Below, piece after piece: positions 8,522 to 18,101 of a stretch of 64,000 bases of DNA. The number at the start of each line of letters is the position of its first letter. The first letter of the stretch is position 1. Below the pieces are notes generated by a model. That model saw nothing but the letters and a program-made list of their open reading frames with translations, did not search any database and was not told where the DNA came from. Where the stretch lies: positions 2,229,818 to 2,293,817 of the forward strand of contig NZ_JAQZZL010000001.1 in NCBI RefSeq assembly GCF_028745505.1, given 5' to 3'. Source of the DNA: Lentisphaera marina (GTDB lineage Bacteria; Verrucomicrobiota; Lentisphaeria; Lentisphaerales; Lentisphaeraceae). The position numbers and the translations under genes are program-made.

Positions 8522-9946
8522 TTATTTATTGCTATCGAACTTACGTTCATCTAAAAGCTTCTTGAGCTCAGCACGAATTTCCGGATAATCATTAGCCTGG
8601 TTCTTACTTTCTGCTACATCCTCAGAAAGGTTGAAAACTTGCACCACTTTTGGATTGTGTTTCGGCCTCACCGGCATTGACCAATGACCAAACTCATGGC
8701 CCTGGCGGTATTTCCAATCGCCTTTGCGAACGGCACTTTTTCCATAATAAAATATTTCATAGGGTGTTTTCACAGTCGCATCACCAGTGATCAGTTCACT
8801 TATATCGTAGCCATCCGTTTTTAGGTCCTTGGGCAATTCTGCTTTTGCGATCTTCGCAAAAGTTGGCATAAAATCCATAGTGCTGGCCATTTCCTTACAT
8901 TCACTTCCAGCAGGGATTCGAGCCGGCCATCTCATAATAGTGGCCACGCGCTGCCCACCTTCATAGCTTGAGCCCTTACCATCGCGAAGTGGGTCTGCTT
9001 TTCCTCCATGATCCGCCTTAGAAAGCCAAGGACCATTATCGGACGTAAAAATAACCAAGGTATTTTTATCAACTCCGTGCTTTTTGAGGGCATCCATGAC
9101 GCGTCCAGTGTTGTGATCGATTTCTGCGATGACATCGGCGTAAAGCCCCTGCCCAGTTTTACCATCAAACTCAGGAGAGACAAAAAGTGGTACGTGGGGC
9201 ATGGGGTTCGCCAAATAGAGAAAAAATGGCTTCTTGGCTTTTGCGTTCTCCGCAATAAAGCGAATACTTTCGTCAGCGAGGCGACGCGTTATTGTCGTTT
9301 GATCCAGGGGAAACTCGATACATTCTTCATCGCGCATGAGAGGTACTTTATCTCTCATGTCAGGTTGTTTATTTTTCATGAGTTTAGTAAAGGCAAGAGC
9401 AATTTTCTCTGGCGTTACTCCCTCACGGTAAAAACAATCTTCGGCGTATTTCATGCTTTTAGAGGGGTACATGTCATTACTATAAGGAACACCGTAATAG
9501 GAATCAAAACCCTGATTCCTTGGTAAATATTTTGGCTCATCACCCAAATGCCATTTACCACAGGCAAAAGTGCTATAACCAGCCCCTTGAAGTAGCTGAG
9601 CAATGGTAAAGTGATCTGGGCTTAGGCCCTTGCTACCATCTCTCGTTACACGATTGGGAAAGAAGACTCCGTTAACGCCCACATTCTCTGGATAACGCCC
9701 CGTAAGCAGTGAGGCACGAGATGCAGAGCAAACTGGTGATGCCACATAAAAGCTTGTAAACTTCCTTCCCTCTTCCGCCATTTGATCAATTCGTGGAGTT
9801 TTATAATTCTTAGCTCCAAAACAACTCAAATCGGCATAGCCCATGTCGTCGTTCAAAACAATGATAATATTCGGCTTCTCTCCTGCTGCTTGAGCATTTG
9901 CTCCTAGGCTAAAAAGGGCTAATAAAGCAATGAAGGTATTTTTCAT
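8522..9946 (-). CDS. Exported type I sulfatase (CSASR)
   Basis: A 474-residue sulfatase with a signal peptide (about 1-21), NDDMGY metal site (33-34), formylglycine motif CSASR at 73-77 (Ala replaces the usual Pro, which is tolerated in the family), GKWHLGD and FTSDNGPW. It is the first gene of a likely two-gene unit with the CBM6-like protein downstream. The promoter at 9980-10007 lies 34 bases upstream. The substrate is unknown; arylsulfatase A-like members act on many sulfated sugars. Confidence 0.93.
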   Translation of the reverse strand: MKNTFIALLALFSLGANAQAAGEKPNIIIVLNDDMGYADLSCFGAKNYKTPRIDQMAEEGRKFTSFYVASPVCSASRASLLTGRYPENVGVNGVFFPNRVTRDGSKGLSPDHFTIAQLLQGAGYSTFACGKWHLGDEPKYLPRNQGFDSYYGVPYSNDMYPSKSMKYAEDCFYREGVTPEKIALAFTKLMKNKQPDMRDKVPLMRDEECIEFPLDQTTITRRLADESIRFIAENAKAKKPFFLYLANPMPHVPLFVSPEFDGKTGQGLYADVIAEIDHNTGRVMDALKKHGVDKNTLVIFTSDNGPWLSKADHGGKADPLRDGKGSSYEGGQRVATIMRWPARIPAGSECKEMASTMDFMPTFAKIAKAELPKDLKTDGYDISELITGDATVKTPYEIFYYGKSAVRKGDWKYRQGHEFGHWSMPVRPKHNPKVVQVFNLSEDVAESKNQANDYPEIRAELKKLLDERKFDSNK

Positions 9947-9978
9947 ATAGAGTCTCGTTTGTTAAATGATTTTAGAAC

Positions 9979-10028
9979 AATTGTCACAAGTTTATTAGTA
10001 ATGACAGGCTTTAACATGTTTTTTAACT
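9979..10028. repeat. 50-bp promoter-region repeat, copy 1
   Basis: ATTGTCACAAGTTT...AATGACAGGCTTTAACATG... matches 14498-14547 with only a few mismatches. The repeat covers the promoter and about 20 bases upstream of its -35 box. Confidence 0.7.
9980..10007 (-). promoter_or_regulatory. Promoter, CTGTCA-N16-GACAAT, for sulfatase 8522-9946
   Basis: CTGTCA at 10002-10007 and GACAAT at 9980-9985 on the minus strand, spacer 16, 34 bases before the ATG. The whole stretch 9979-10028 is nearly identical to 14498-14547. Confidence 0.6.
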
Positions 10029-10225
10029 AATCTCTCAAATTTAATTATTATAATGAATTACCCTGAAATTGTCGCAAGAAATCTAAGTATGACAATTTTT
10101 TAACATATTTTATAACTTTTATAAAAATTAAACCACCTACAAAATAGATGATATCCAATTCCGCAATAAGCTAAGAAAACTGTACCTTAAATTTAACTAT
10201 GAAGATAGCTATATATTCACTAGAC

Positions 10226-10933
10226 CTATTCTTCATCTTTAGGTTCCATTTTAATCATTCTATTAAGAATACTTGGTATAAGCTTGTTTAATGATTGAAT
10301 TTTAGCTTCATTAATAACGCGTTTTTTTTCTATAAAAAATGCTGGTCTGGTTTCGGTTGTTTTGGCTTCTTCTTCTAGAGATAAATATAAAAACTCATTT
10401 CTAACATCCCATAAATTTGCTCTACTTATATATAAGCTATCAGCAATTGTTCCTGGTATAAAAAAAGGAGTGATAATCAAACAATATGTAGCGCCTAGTA
10501 CATTATTATGTTTGTCCACAGATCCGATTCCATCAATAACCATTACAGCGTCTGCACCTAATCTTGCCGCGGCAAGCCTTATATCTTTTAAGCTAATACC
10601 GTGAACTATAGAGTTGTTGATCACAAACAGATCTGAAACTATTTTTTTATCAATTAAGTCTTTTTCTAATTCTGCAATTTTATTTTTATTCTCTAAAGTC
10701 AATGCAGTTCTATCATGGCAAAAATGGTGATAAGTGAATGAGTCTTTAAAATAAATAGCTAACTTAAATGGCTTGGGTAATTGAGCTTTTAAATTTAATA
10801 TTCTCTCAATTTCATTACATGTATTAATTTGATCTCTACTTAAACTTTCACGCATTAATCCTCTATCAAAGCCTTGACTAGATGCGCATGAAAATAAAAA
10901 TAGTCCAGCTATTAAAATTAAAATTTGTTTCAT
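10226..10933 (-). CDS. Lipoprotein, similar to rhombotarget lipoproteins
   Basis: A 235-residue lipoprotein. The chosen ATG at 10933 has AAAGGA seven bases upstream and gives a clean signal (MKQILILIAGLFLFSCASS) with the lipobox FSC; a longer reading to 11008 lacks this. The segment LAAARLGADAVMVIDG, followed by a hydrophobic stretch (CLIITPFFIPG) and NLWDVRNEFLYLS, resembles the rhombotarget-lipoprotein type family, as far as memory allows. No catalytic motif is visible. AT-rich like its neighbours up to 14.5 kb. Its transcription unit is unclear. Confidence 0.65.
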   Translation of the reverse strand: MKQILILIAGLFLFSCASSQGFDRGLMRESLSRDQINTCNEIERILNLKAQLPKPFKLAIYFKDSFTYHHFCHDRTALTLENKNKIAELEKDLIDKKIVSDLFVINNSIVHGISLKDIRLAAARLGADAVMVIDGIGSVDKHNNVLGATYCLIITPFFIPGTIADSLYISRANLWDVRNEFLYLSLEEEAKTTETRPAFFIEKKRVINEAKIQSLNKLIPSILNRMIKMEPKDEE

Positions 10934-11092
10934 TTTTTTCCTTTGTAATAATATCTGATCACTATAAAAATATGGATCGCTAAGCTGTAAACGAAATCTA
11001 GTAATCAACGATCTTTATGTAAGTGTTGAGGATGAGCTTATACCCGTGTGATGCTTAGAAGAAATTATGATAGAACAACCCTCAATGGAGTC

Positions 11093-11485
11093 TCAGTCAT
11101 ACTTTAACAATACTGTTTTCGTAAGATCTTTGCTTCCAGTGAATGGGCAGAACTTTAAATCATCGACTGAAGGTATGACAGGCAGCGCCTGAATTGCTCC
11201 AGGAAATTTAAATAGTTTTACAGTTTTTCCAATTGTGTGACTCCAAATAGAAGCCACAGGCTCAGGAGCTTTTTCGTTTCGTTTCCATGATAGATACAAA
11301 AAAGTCTTTGAGACAGGATCAAAAGCTGTGTATTTACAGGTACTAAATCCACCTCCAAACATAACCTGGTATGTCATTTCTTGCTCTTCATGTATACTCG
11401 TTATCTTGTAAAGTGTACCTGAAAAAAGTGAGCTTGAGCTAAGAAGTAAAATCACGCATAAATGGATAATTTTTTTGGCATGCAT
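11093..11485 (-). CDS. Small exported protein of unknown function
   Basis: A 130-residue protein with a signal peptide (MHAKKIIHLCVILLLSSSSLFSG) and no recognised domain. Two cysteines remain in the mature part. It starts 11 bases after the stop of the disrupted metallopeptidase, so it was probably co-transcribed with it before the IS insertion and may now have lost its promoter. AGGACC lies eight bases upstream of the start. Confidence 0.6.
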   Translation of the reverse strand: MHAKKIIHLCVILLLSSSSLFSGTLYKITSIHEEQEMTYQVMFGGGFSTCKYTAFDPVSKTFLYLSWKRNEKAPEPVASIWSHTIGKTVKLFKFPGAIQALPVIPSVDDLKFCPFTGSKDLTKTVLLKYD

Positions 11486-12026
11486 ACTTAGGTCCTCTAT
11501 AAATTAGTATAATGTGCAATTAAACGCTCTTTGATAACGGGGATAGACTCACTCGTGTTTATTAAATCATTGATAGATTTTTTTTCGACAGTTATCAAAT
11601 ATTCGATCAACTTTCTGTAGACAAAGTAATCATATGATTTTGAGTTTATATCTAAACCTTTAATGAGCGCTTCAAGTCCATCTTTTTCAGAAAAACTACT
11701 TTCTTGAGCAACAAACTCAGAATAACCTTCTTTTATCCACTTAGGAGTTTTTAAATTTTGAATTAATGACAATTCTCTATTCATCATCACATGATTAATT
11801 TCATGTGCAATTACACTTTCCAAAGATCGTAAATTATTTTTTTCTCTATAAGCTGTAGAAATATTATTTTTAAAATCAGCATTTGCGATAAAGATATTGT
11901 TTGCCAGATTAGTTGCAGCAAAAGAACCTACTGAGAGTGGTGCAAACAGGAAATATAACTTTTCATTATTACAAAGGTAAATGTCGTACTTTTTACTTTG
12001 ATCGTAATAAAAGCTTTTACTTATTT

Positions 12027-13420
12027 GGTAGTGTCCCAAATTTTCTGTAAATTCTGCTATAGCTCTACTTTAAGAGTTATGAATAGCTTCCGAGACTTCG
12101 CGAGAATGGGAACTTTCTCGTCGGAGCGAAATTGAGGAAGTTGTTTGTAACTCGGGGTAAAGAAGATGCAGAGTGGTGTTGCACCAAAACAACCCACAAG
12201 GAATTATTATGCACCACTCTACACACGAGAACAGTAGTGTCTTATTAGAAATGATCCACCAAGTCACAGAAAACGGCGAAAGCGGAATGCTTGAAGCTAT
12301 GAGAGTATTACTAAATGAAGCGATGAAAGTAGAGAGAAGTAATTCTCTTGATGCTGCTCCATATGAACGCAATGAAAATCGCTTAGGTTATGCTAATGGC
12401 TATAAAAACAAAACCGTAAACACTCGACTTGGAGCAATGAAGCTCAACATTCCTCAAGTCAGAGGTGAAATCGATTTTTATCCAAGTTCTTTAGAAAAAG
12501 GCTTACGAAGTGAGCGAGCTTTGATGACAGCTATGGCCGAGAGTTATATTCAGGGAACTTCGACAAGAAAAGTCACGAAACTTCTAGAGAAAATGTGTGG
12601 TCTTTCCGTGAGTAAATCACAGGTGTCACGAGTTGTATCTGAGCTAGATGAAAGCTTAGAAAAGTGGCGTAACCGTCCTTTAGGGAAATATCATTACCTT
12701 TTGGTGGATGCGAGATACGAAAAAGTTAGAGTAGATAAGACTGTTCGAGATTGTGCTTTGTTAATTGCTTATGGGATAGATGAATCAGGAAAACGCTCAG
12801 TTTTAGGTACAAGTGTCTCTTTAAGTGAAGCTGAGGTTCATTGGAGAAACTTTTTCCTATCATTGAATGCTCGAGGACTTCATGGTCTTAAGATGATCAC
12901 GAGCGACAGTCATTCGGGACTGAAAGCCGCTTTAACAACTGTCTTTGGGTCAATCCCATGGCAGAGGTGTCAATTTCATTTACAGCAGAATGCGGGGGCT
13001 TATGTGCCTAAGAAAGCGATGCGTTCAGAAGTTGCACAAGACATTCGAGATATCTTTAATACCCCTTCAAAACAGGACGCCGAAAGACTTTTAAAGCTTA
13101 CTTGCTTAAAGTATGAAAACAGTGCTTCTCAATTATCTGAATGGATGGAATCCGCACTTCCTGAAGGCTTTTCTGTATTTGATTTAGATCGTTCTTGTTG
13201 GACAAAACTGAGAACCACCAATATGATTGAAAGACAGAATCGAGAAATTCTAAGGCGAACTAGAACCGTGTCTATTTTCCCAAATGAAGCTTCACTGCTT
13301 AGATTAGCGTCCGCTATTCTTATGGAATTAGATGAAACCTGGATAGCTACAAAAAGAGTTTATCTGTCTGTTTAACTAAAATTGGTCAACACCAATTTAC
13401 AGAAACAACGGGACTCTATC
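12027..13420 (+). mobile_element. IS256-family insertion sequence, copy 1 (1394 bp)
   Basis: Imperfect terminal inverted repeats: GGTAGTGTCCC...TTTCTGTAAATT on the left and, inverted, GATAGAGTCCC...TTTCTGTAAATT on the right. Flanked by the 8-bp direct repeat ACTTATTT (12019-12026 and 13421-13428), a duplication length normal for IS256. The element looks identical along its length to the copy at 19502-20895, which implies recent transposition. It disrupts a metallopeptidase gene. Confidence 0.95.
12209..13375 (+). CDS. IS256-family (mutator type) transposase
   Basis: A 388-residue DDE transposase. The ATG at 12209 has AAGGAA eight bases upstream; a longer GTG reading from 12173 is possible. 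Visible landmarks: LLVDARYEKVR (first Asp), MITSDSHSGLK (second Asp), the PWQRCQFHLQQN helix region, and TTNMIERQNREIRR-like segment (Glu) typical of the mutator/IS256 catalytic core. It moves the element by cut/copy through a circular intermediate as known for IS256. Intact, hence potentially active. Confidence 0.95.
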   Translation: MHHSTHENSSVLLEMIHQVTENGESGMLEAMRVLLNEAMKVERSNSLDAAPYERNENRLGYANGYKNKTVNTRLGAMKLNIPQVRGEIDFYPSSLEKGLRSERALMTAMAESYIQGTSTRKVTKLLEKMCGLSVSKSQVSRVVSELDESLEKWRNRPLGKYHYLLVDARYEKVRVDKTVRDCALLIAYGIDESGKRSVLGTSVSLSEAEVHWRNFFLSLNARGLHGLKMITSDSHSGLKAALTTVFGSIPWQRCQFHLQQNAGAYVPKKAMRSEVAQDIRDIFNTPSKQDAERLLKLTCLKYENSASQLSEWMESALPEGFSVFDLDRSCWTKLRTTNMIERQNREILRRTRTVSIFPNEASLLRLASAILMELDETWIATKRVYLSV

Positions 13421-13762
13421 ACTTATTTTTTCATTGACCTTTTTAATATATTGATCAACCCCATCTGGGATTTCATTATTTGAATAAATTGTGATGTTTC
13501 CAAATGTTTTTTCATTAGCAAAAATAGTATTTGGAAATAATAAAAGTAACAAATAAAGTAAGCTGAGAACATTTGCCGTCTTCTCCAACCTGCGAAGTAT
13601 TAAACCACGCTTTGTTTTGGGTTTGTCTTTTCCAAAACCACATCCAAATAATGCCATAATAACTTTATAAATTTTCATTTTTCTTAATACTCTCCTTTCT
13701 TAAATAATTTTGAACATAATTGATGGTGGTAAAAATATACAGGTCTCAGCTTGATCCACTGC

Positions 13763-14188
13763 TTAGCTGTTTTTTGTTTTTGAGATAACTGAATTTTGGA
13801 TAATTTCTTCAGTTTCTTTAACTAAATTTTTTAATTTAGAGTATTCAGTTTTTGATAACTTTGTTTCAAAATATGAGAGTGTTTTTAGTTGAGGATTATA
13901 TAAAGAAATTTGTTTATTTTCTACATCATATTTTATATTATTTATTTCGATATAATTATTATCACTAATAGTTGCACTTATACCTTCATTTTTAGGGTAA
14001 ATTATCACTCCACTAAACTCTTTTATCTTAATTGAATTTTTTTCATTATGTGTAGTGAGATATAATGCTTTAAATTCTTGGTTCTTATAATCGACCCTGT
14101 ATGAGAACGACGTTGAACTTGAAGAGTGTGTCTGTTCAGTACAACTGATCATAAAAACTGTAAATATTATGGTTAAAATATTTTTCAT
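13763..14188 (-). CDS. Small lipoprotein of unknown function
   Basis: A 141-residue protein with a lipoprotein signal (MKNILTIIFTVFMISCTEQ, lipobox ISC) and a Ser-rich linker. The rest is a beta-rich, asparagine- and lysine-rich sequence without recognised motifs. It lies between a small membrane protein gene (41 bases upstream) and the metallopeptidase (84 bases downstream), all on the minus strand, so the group 14442 to 11093 reads like one former operon. AAAGGTAG precedes the start. AT-rich. Confidence 0.6.
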   Translation of the reverse strand: MKNILTIIFTVFMISCTEQTHSSSSTSFSYRVDYKNQEFKALYLTTHNEKNSIKIKEFSGVIIYPKNEGISATISDNNYIEINNIKYDVENKQISLYNPQLKTLSYFETKLSKTEYSKLKNLVKETEEIIQNSVISKTKNS

Positions 14189-14229
14189 TCTATGATTCTA
14201 CCTTTATCTAATATATTGATTATGAGTCA

Positions 14230-14442
14230 TTACAGATTGAAGTGTAAGCTAATAAAAACTGAACTAATACTAAAAAGTAATACCCCAATAATCATTAACC
14301 TAAATGCTTGCCAGTAACTGACTTTTGGCAGACTAAAAACATCCGGCATTGTCGTGTTCCACAGATATTTAAGTAGCCATGATAGTGCTAGCACAGATAA
14401 AATAGCTCCTAATATAACTCCTAATATAACTCCTAGTAACAT
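14230..14442 (-). CDS. Small membrane protein, two transmembrane helices
   Basis: A 70-residue protein: a helix (MLLGVILGVILGAILSVLAL), a short loop with WNTTMPDVFSLPKVSYWQAF, then a second helix. The pattern W-N..MP..F.LP...YWQA matches small membrane proteins common in Bacteroidota and PVC genomes, of unknown function. The ATG at 14442 is chosen over the one at 14493 because AAAGGAA stands nine bases before it and because 14493 is only six bases from a -10 box, too close for a leadered mRNA. It is the first gene of the AT-rich minus-strand unit. Confidence 0.65.
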   Translation of the reverse strand: MLLGVILGVILGAILSVLALSWLLKYLWNTTMPDVFSLPKVSYWQAFRLMIIGVLLFSISSVFISLHFNL

Positions 14443-14497
14443 TTTAAAATTTCCTTTGTTTGATCTAACGATTGTATGATTAAAAGATGACATTCTA

Positions 14498-14547
14498 AAT
14501 TGTCACAAGTTTTTCAATAATGACAGGCTTTAACATGTTTTTTAACT
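14498..14547. repeat. 50-bp promoter-region repeat, copy 2
   Basis: Near-identical to 9979-10028; see that entry. The similarity stops just past TTTTTTAAC upstream and at the -10 box downstream. Confidence 0.7.
14499..14526 (-). promoter_or_regulatory. Promoter, CTGTCA-N16-GACAAT, for the small-protein/metallopeptidase unit
   Basis: CTGTCA at 14521-14526 and GACAAT at 14499-14504 on the minus strand, spacer 16. Placed 57 bases before the ATG at 14442. Confidence 0.6.
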
Positions 14548-14624
14548 TTTTTGTCTATTACAGATGACTTAAATATAAATTGTGGTCGTCGGTATGCTGG
14601 GCTTAGAACCCTCAGTGTATCATT

Positions 14625-14640
14625 CCGTATTGGAATGCGG
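14625..14640. repeat. REP-like palindrome, module 1
   Basis: CCGTATTGGAATGCGG followed by TGCTCCCA, a slightly decayed copy of the unit at 304-319. Confidence 0.55.
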
Positions 14641-14700
14641 TGCTCCCAAACTCAGATTCAATTTTTAATTCTCGCTTAGATTTCGAAATATGCGATAAAA

Positions 14701-15309
14701 TTATTTCGCTTCCCAAATTCTGACGTAATCAAACAAGGTTTTGTCTGCTCCACGATATTTGAAAAGGATTGACTGAGCCCCATCCATATTTATCCCTTCA
14801 CCTTCAAAAACTATTTCTTTGCCATTGATGTTCAGCAGCATTTTACCTTGCTGATATTCGATAATCATATCAATCCACTGATTAGCTATGAAGCTTTTGA
14901 CCTCACTATTGGTTAATCTCTTGCCAGTCTTTCTCAAAAAGATCGAGAAAGCTTCTTCCGAACCGGATAAATGCATTTTATGATTACCTATCTGCATTGC
15001 TGCTCCAGCATTTGGATCACTTTTCATCACTTTAAAACGCAAGTGACAAACGAACTTTTTTGGAATATTATAGATATGGCAAACCGTCATATCTTTGGGC
15101 TTCCCGGATAAGGGTAAGACTTCCAAAATGCCATCGCCGACTTGTTTTATATTGTTGTTCTTTTTTGGACCATAGCGCCCCTTGTATTTGGGCTGATCAA
15201 AATCATCGGAAAAACGCAAAGTTCCTTGGGTAAAGAGCTTTGATTTAAACTCAATTTCTTCAGCACCCAAGCTCATAAAAAGCCCCAGGCATATCAATAA
15301 ATATTTCAT
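14701..15309 (-). CDS. Exported jelly-roll (DUF1080/LamG-like) protein
   Basis: A 202-residue protein with a signal peptide (1-16) and a single concanavalin-like sandwich domain: GTLRFSDDFDQP at the start, then CHLRFKVMKSDPNAGAAMQIG, WIDMIIEYQQGKMLLNINGKEI and FKYRGADKTLFDYVRIWEA at the end. This layout is that of DUF1080 (3-keto-disaccharide hydrolase-like) and LamG-type domains. No catalytic assignment is possible. It lies downstream of the PSCyt/DUF1552 pair on the same strand, with a 158-bp repeat-containing gap between. Confidence 0.65.
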   Translation of the reverse strand: MKYLLICLGLFMSLGAEEIEFKSKLFTQGTLRFSDDFDQPKYKGRYGPKKNNNIKQVGDGILEVLPLSGKPKDMTVCHIYNIPKKFVCHLRFKVMKSDPNAGAAMQIGNHKMHLSGSEEAFSIFLRKTGKRLTNSEVKSFIANQWIDMIIEYQQGKMLLNINGKEIVFEGEGINMDGAQSILFKYRGADKTLFDYVRIWEAK

Positions 15310-15353
15310 GTATTTCCTAATAATTTAAAAAATTTTAATTATGCCTTCGGCGA

Positions 15354-15465
15354 GCGGGGAGCCCCCGCGGGCGTGTGACTTTTTACTGCTTGTTGCTCAT
15401 CATTAAATGCCGATTAAAAATCGGCTTTCAAACTGTGGATAAATTATAGTCGCCCGTATGGCAAT
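15354..15465. repeat. Palindrome cluster including REP-like modules 1 and 2
   Basis: GCGGGG-AGC-CCCCGC (15354-15368), GCCGATT-AAA-AATCGGC (15409-15425) and GCCCGTATGGCAAT (15452-15465) fill the gap between two genes. The last two belong to the family seen near 2133 and 7832. Confidence 0.6.
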
Positions 15466-15467
15466 AC

Positions 15468-18101
15468 TTACTTACTCTGAAACTGTCTAGTATGAACGAT
15501 AGCTTTGACAAAAGAACTCATTTGATAATCTCTTTTCTTCACAACTGCCAATAGATTGTCCACCATTTCCTCATCAGTAAAAGCATAAGGACGACCTAGG
15601 CTGTATTCAACTAATGCCTCAGCGAATCCGCGAGCGAAAGAATCTTTTTTATCATTGAGCTGATCTCGTAATTCCATAAAGTTAGCAAAACTAGAACCTT
15701 TGTAAAAAGCTCCCGAAGCATCGATAATGCCCTGCTTGTTTTTAGCACTTCTTACATGGGGATCCGTTTTCCTCCAGCGACCGATGGCATCAAAATTTTC
15801 CAAGCCAAAGCCAATGGGGTCGATTTTGCGGTGGCAGCTAGCACATTGCGGTTCTTCTTGGTGAGCGATTAATTTTTCACGCTTGGTCATTTTACCTCCT
15901 ATCCTATTGAGCATTGGAACATTGGCCGGCGCTGGTGGAGGTGGGTCATTTAAAACGTGACGCAGAGCCCAGGCCCCGCGTTCCACTGGGCTAGATTCCA
16001 CACCATCACTGCCCATGGCATTGATAGCCACCATACCCATGAGTCCGCCGCGCGGTGAATCTTCTTTTAACTGAACTCGGCGAAACTCATCACCTTCTAC
16101 TCCCTCGATACCATATATATTTGCGAGCATCGCATTCACAACAACAAAGTCACTTTTTAGCAGCATGTTTAACTGCCCCTCTTCATTGGAACGCAGGAGG
16201 TGAAGCATGGTTTGATAAACTTCTTCTCGTGAAGCATTGCGGGCACTTTGATCAAATTCACGGTAGTACCTCAAACCGAATTGAAAGAAATCCAGCCTCT
16301 TCATATCCAGCCATTGGTGAGCTAGGCCATCCACAAAGTTACGAGCTTTGGGATCTCTGAGCATGCGCTCAACCTGCTGAGATAAGTTTTGCTTGAGCTT
16401 GCCTGCTTTTGCTAAACTGATCAAAGTAGCGTCGGGAGGTGAACTCCACAAAAAATAGGAAAGGCGGATAGCGAGTTCACGTTCATTGAGTTTTCTTGCT
16501 TCACCTTCCACACCCGGTTCACGCATATAGATAAAACGTGGCGAAGCTAAAATAATGCTCAGCGGTGTGCGTATAGCCACATCAAACTCTTTTTCTTTCT
16601 TGAGTCGATCCTGAAAGAGTTCCATTAAACCATTAATAAACTCGGGTCTTGGCTTCTTGTAGCGATAAGCGACTAAGGAAAAATCATTGATAATTTTCCT
16701 GGCTCGTTCCAGGTCATTTTTTATTGGAGCGTGCTTAGCCAGAATATAAGCCAACTTACTCTCATCTTTTTGAGCTATAGGACCCTCGATTTCGACCCAG
16801 TCCACCCAAGTCGCAGGCGGGTGTCCGTAACCATTTTTATTGCGTAGAGGGTAGTAGTAAAACTTACGCAATTCGCCCCAATCCGATTGACGTTCACGAA
16901 TGGCTAAAACTCTTTTAGAATGTGAGTGAATTTCTACAGAAGTTTCAATAATCCGTGGTTTATCCGGAGTGCCAGGAACATGTAGAGTCCTAAGAGGATA
17001 ACCGGAAAACTGCCCTCTTCCGATATCCTTTTCAGCTTGGTAACCAAGGTCTAAGAAATGACGGTAGCCGGTAGCCCCTTCCACAGCCCCTGCGCGAACC
17101 CTGACCTTGTACTTACCAACTGGCAAGGCTTTCCCTGGATTTAGTACAATTTTTGTAGAACCAAAATTCAGCTGAAAGTAAGCACCAATATCGTTATGAG
17201 GTAAACTGGCGTAATGCTTGTAATAATTTGAATCATCTTTTAAAGATTTAATTGTTTTTCCTGCCCAAGCAAAACTTTTGAAGCCAAAGTCACTAGCTTT
17301 AGGCATGCCTTTTAAGCCGGCAATTTTTCGATAAAAATTTGCCGGGTTATTTTTGTCATTTGGTCTTAACTTAGAAACATATTTTTGATTTTCTGGTGTT
17401 TGTAAAGCTTTATCAACGGCTATTTTAAAACTCGCCAGGCGCTTTTCCTTATCAGCAAAACCAGCTACACGTTTCTTTAGGGGTTCCCCAAGTACTTTCT
17501 CAGCTTCAACTCGATAAGTGAAGGGCTTTACTTTTTTGGCTTCCTGGGCCTCATAAAAATTATCCAGCGCTTGACGGCCGAGTTTGAGGTACTGCTCAAA
17601 TTTGTCCCCAGAGATAAACTGTGCCGCACCGACGGTATCAAAATCTTCGGTGTTATCATCACTTGGAAGTGTATCCTTTTGCAGAGTCACGCCGAGCAAA
17701 TCCTTGAGCGTGTTGCTATACTCACGTTTATTAAGACGACGCATAGTTATTTTGCCACCACTATCTGAAAGAACTTTGCGAGCGGTCACCATGGTATTGG
17801 AAAGCCCCTCTAAGAAGTCGGCCTTTTCATGACTTTTTGGCTGCTTTTTATCTTCAGGAGGCATATCTCCTGCATTGATTGCAGCTAATACGCCTTGCCA
17901 TTGTTCAGCTTGCTCAATGGTTTGAATATGAAAAGGCAGATCTTCTAGGTTGACTTTTCCTTCTTGCTTTTCTTCATCGTGGCAATTAAGACAATAATTC
18001 GCTAAAAAATCGAAGTGCTTCTCGGGTAAAATGGCCTGGGGCTTTTCGGCATAAAGTGAGAGCCCAAATACCAGGGGTAAAACAAACTTAATTATATTCA
18101 C
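15468..18101 (-). CDS. Planctomycete-type cytochrome protein, DUF1587/1592/1588/1585
   Basis: An 877-residue exported protein. After the signal peptide comes a cytochrome-like haem motif CLNCH (about residues 37-41) with the following MPPEDK typical of PSCyt domains; then DUF1587 ([19 protein letters not shown]), DUF1592 ([15 protein letters not shown]), DUF1588 with a second CxxCH ([22 protein letters not shown]) and DUF1585 at the end. The reaction is unknown; these proteins are abundant in PVC bacteria and are presumed redox partners in polymer catabolism. Its ATG overlaps the stop of the upstream DUF1552 gene by four bases (ATGA), so the two are translationally coupled. Confidence 0.92.
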   Translation of the reverse strand: MNIIKFVLPLVFGLSLYAEKPQAILPEKHFDFLANYCLNCHDEEKQEGKVNLEDLPFHIQTIEQAEQWQGVLAAINAGDMPPEDKKQPKSHEKADFLEGLSNTMVTARKVLSDSGGKITMRRLNKREYSNTLKDLLGVTLQKDTLPSDDNTEDFDTVGAAQFISGDKFEQYLKLGRQALDNFYEAQEAKKVKPFTYRVEAEKVLGEPLKKRVAGFADKEKRLASFKIAVDKALQTPENQKYVSKLRPNDKNNPANFYRKIAGLKGMPKASDFGFKSFAWAGKTIKSLKDDSNYYKHYASLPHNDIGAYFQLNFGSTKIVLNPGKALPVGKYKVRVRAGAVEGATGYRHFLDLGYQAEKDIGRGQFSGYPLRTLHVPGTPDKPRIIETSVEIHSHSKRVLAIRERQSDWGELRKFYYYPLRNKNGYGHPPATWVDWVEIEGPIAQKDESKLAYILAKHAPIKNDLERARKIINDFSLVAYRYKKPRPEFINGLMELFQDRLKKEKEFDVAIRTPLSIILASPRFIYMREPGVEGEARKLNERELAIRLSYFLWSSPPDATLISLAKAGKLKQNLSQQVERMLRDPKARNFVDGLAHQWLDMKRLDFFQFGLRYYREFDQSARNASREEVYQTMLHLLRSNEEGQLNMLLKSDFVVVNAMLANIYGIEGVEGDEFRRVQLKEDSPRGGLMGMVAINAMGSDGVESSPVERGAWALRHVLNDPPPPAPANVPMLNRIGGKMTKREKLIAHQEEPQCASCHRKIDPIGFGLENFDAIGRWRKTDPHVRSAKNKQGIIDASGAFYKGSSFANFMELRDQLNDKKDSFARGFAEALVEYSLGRPYAFTDEEMVDNLLAVVKKRDYQMSSFVKAIVHTRQFQSK

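Larger units (their letters stand above)
11497..13678 (-). pseudogene. Secreted HExxH metallopeptidase gene split by an IS256 element
   Basis: Removing the insertion (12027-13420) and one copy of the 8-bp duplication joins the upstream fragment (ATG at 13678, about 87 codons, reading ...KKVNEKIS) in frame to the downstream fragment (KSFYYDQSKKYDIYL...) to give one protein of about 260 residues. The upstream part has a basic N-terminus and a hydrophobic signal/anchor segment (VLSLLYLLLLLFPNTIFA). The downstream part has HEINH (zinc ligands and catalytic Glu) and, about 25 residues on, WIKEGYSEF, whose Glu fits the third ligand of gluzincin, MA-clan peptidases. In its present state the first fragment stops after six IS-encoded residues. 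A start (MGHYQ) inside the IS end could express the second fragment without its signal. Confidence 0.85.

Noticed and set aside
12070-12372. 100-residue minus-strand reading frame inside the IS256 copies (also 19545-19847)
   Set aside because: It lies antisense to the transposase N-terminus and IS left end, has no RBS or recognisable protein features.
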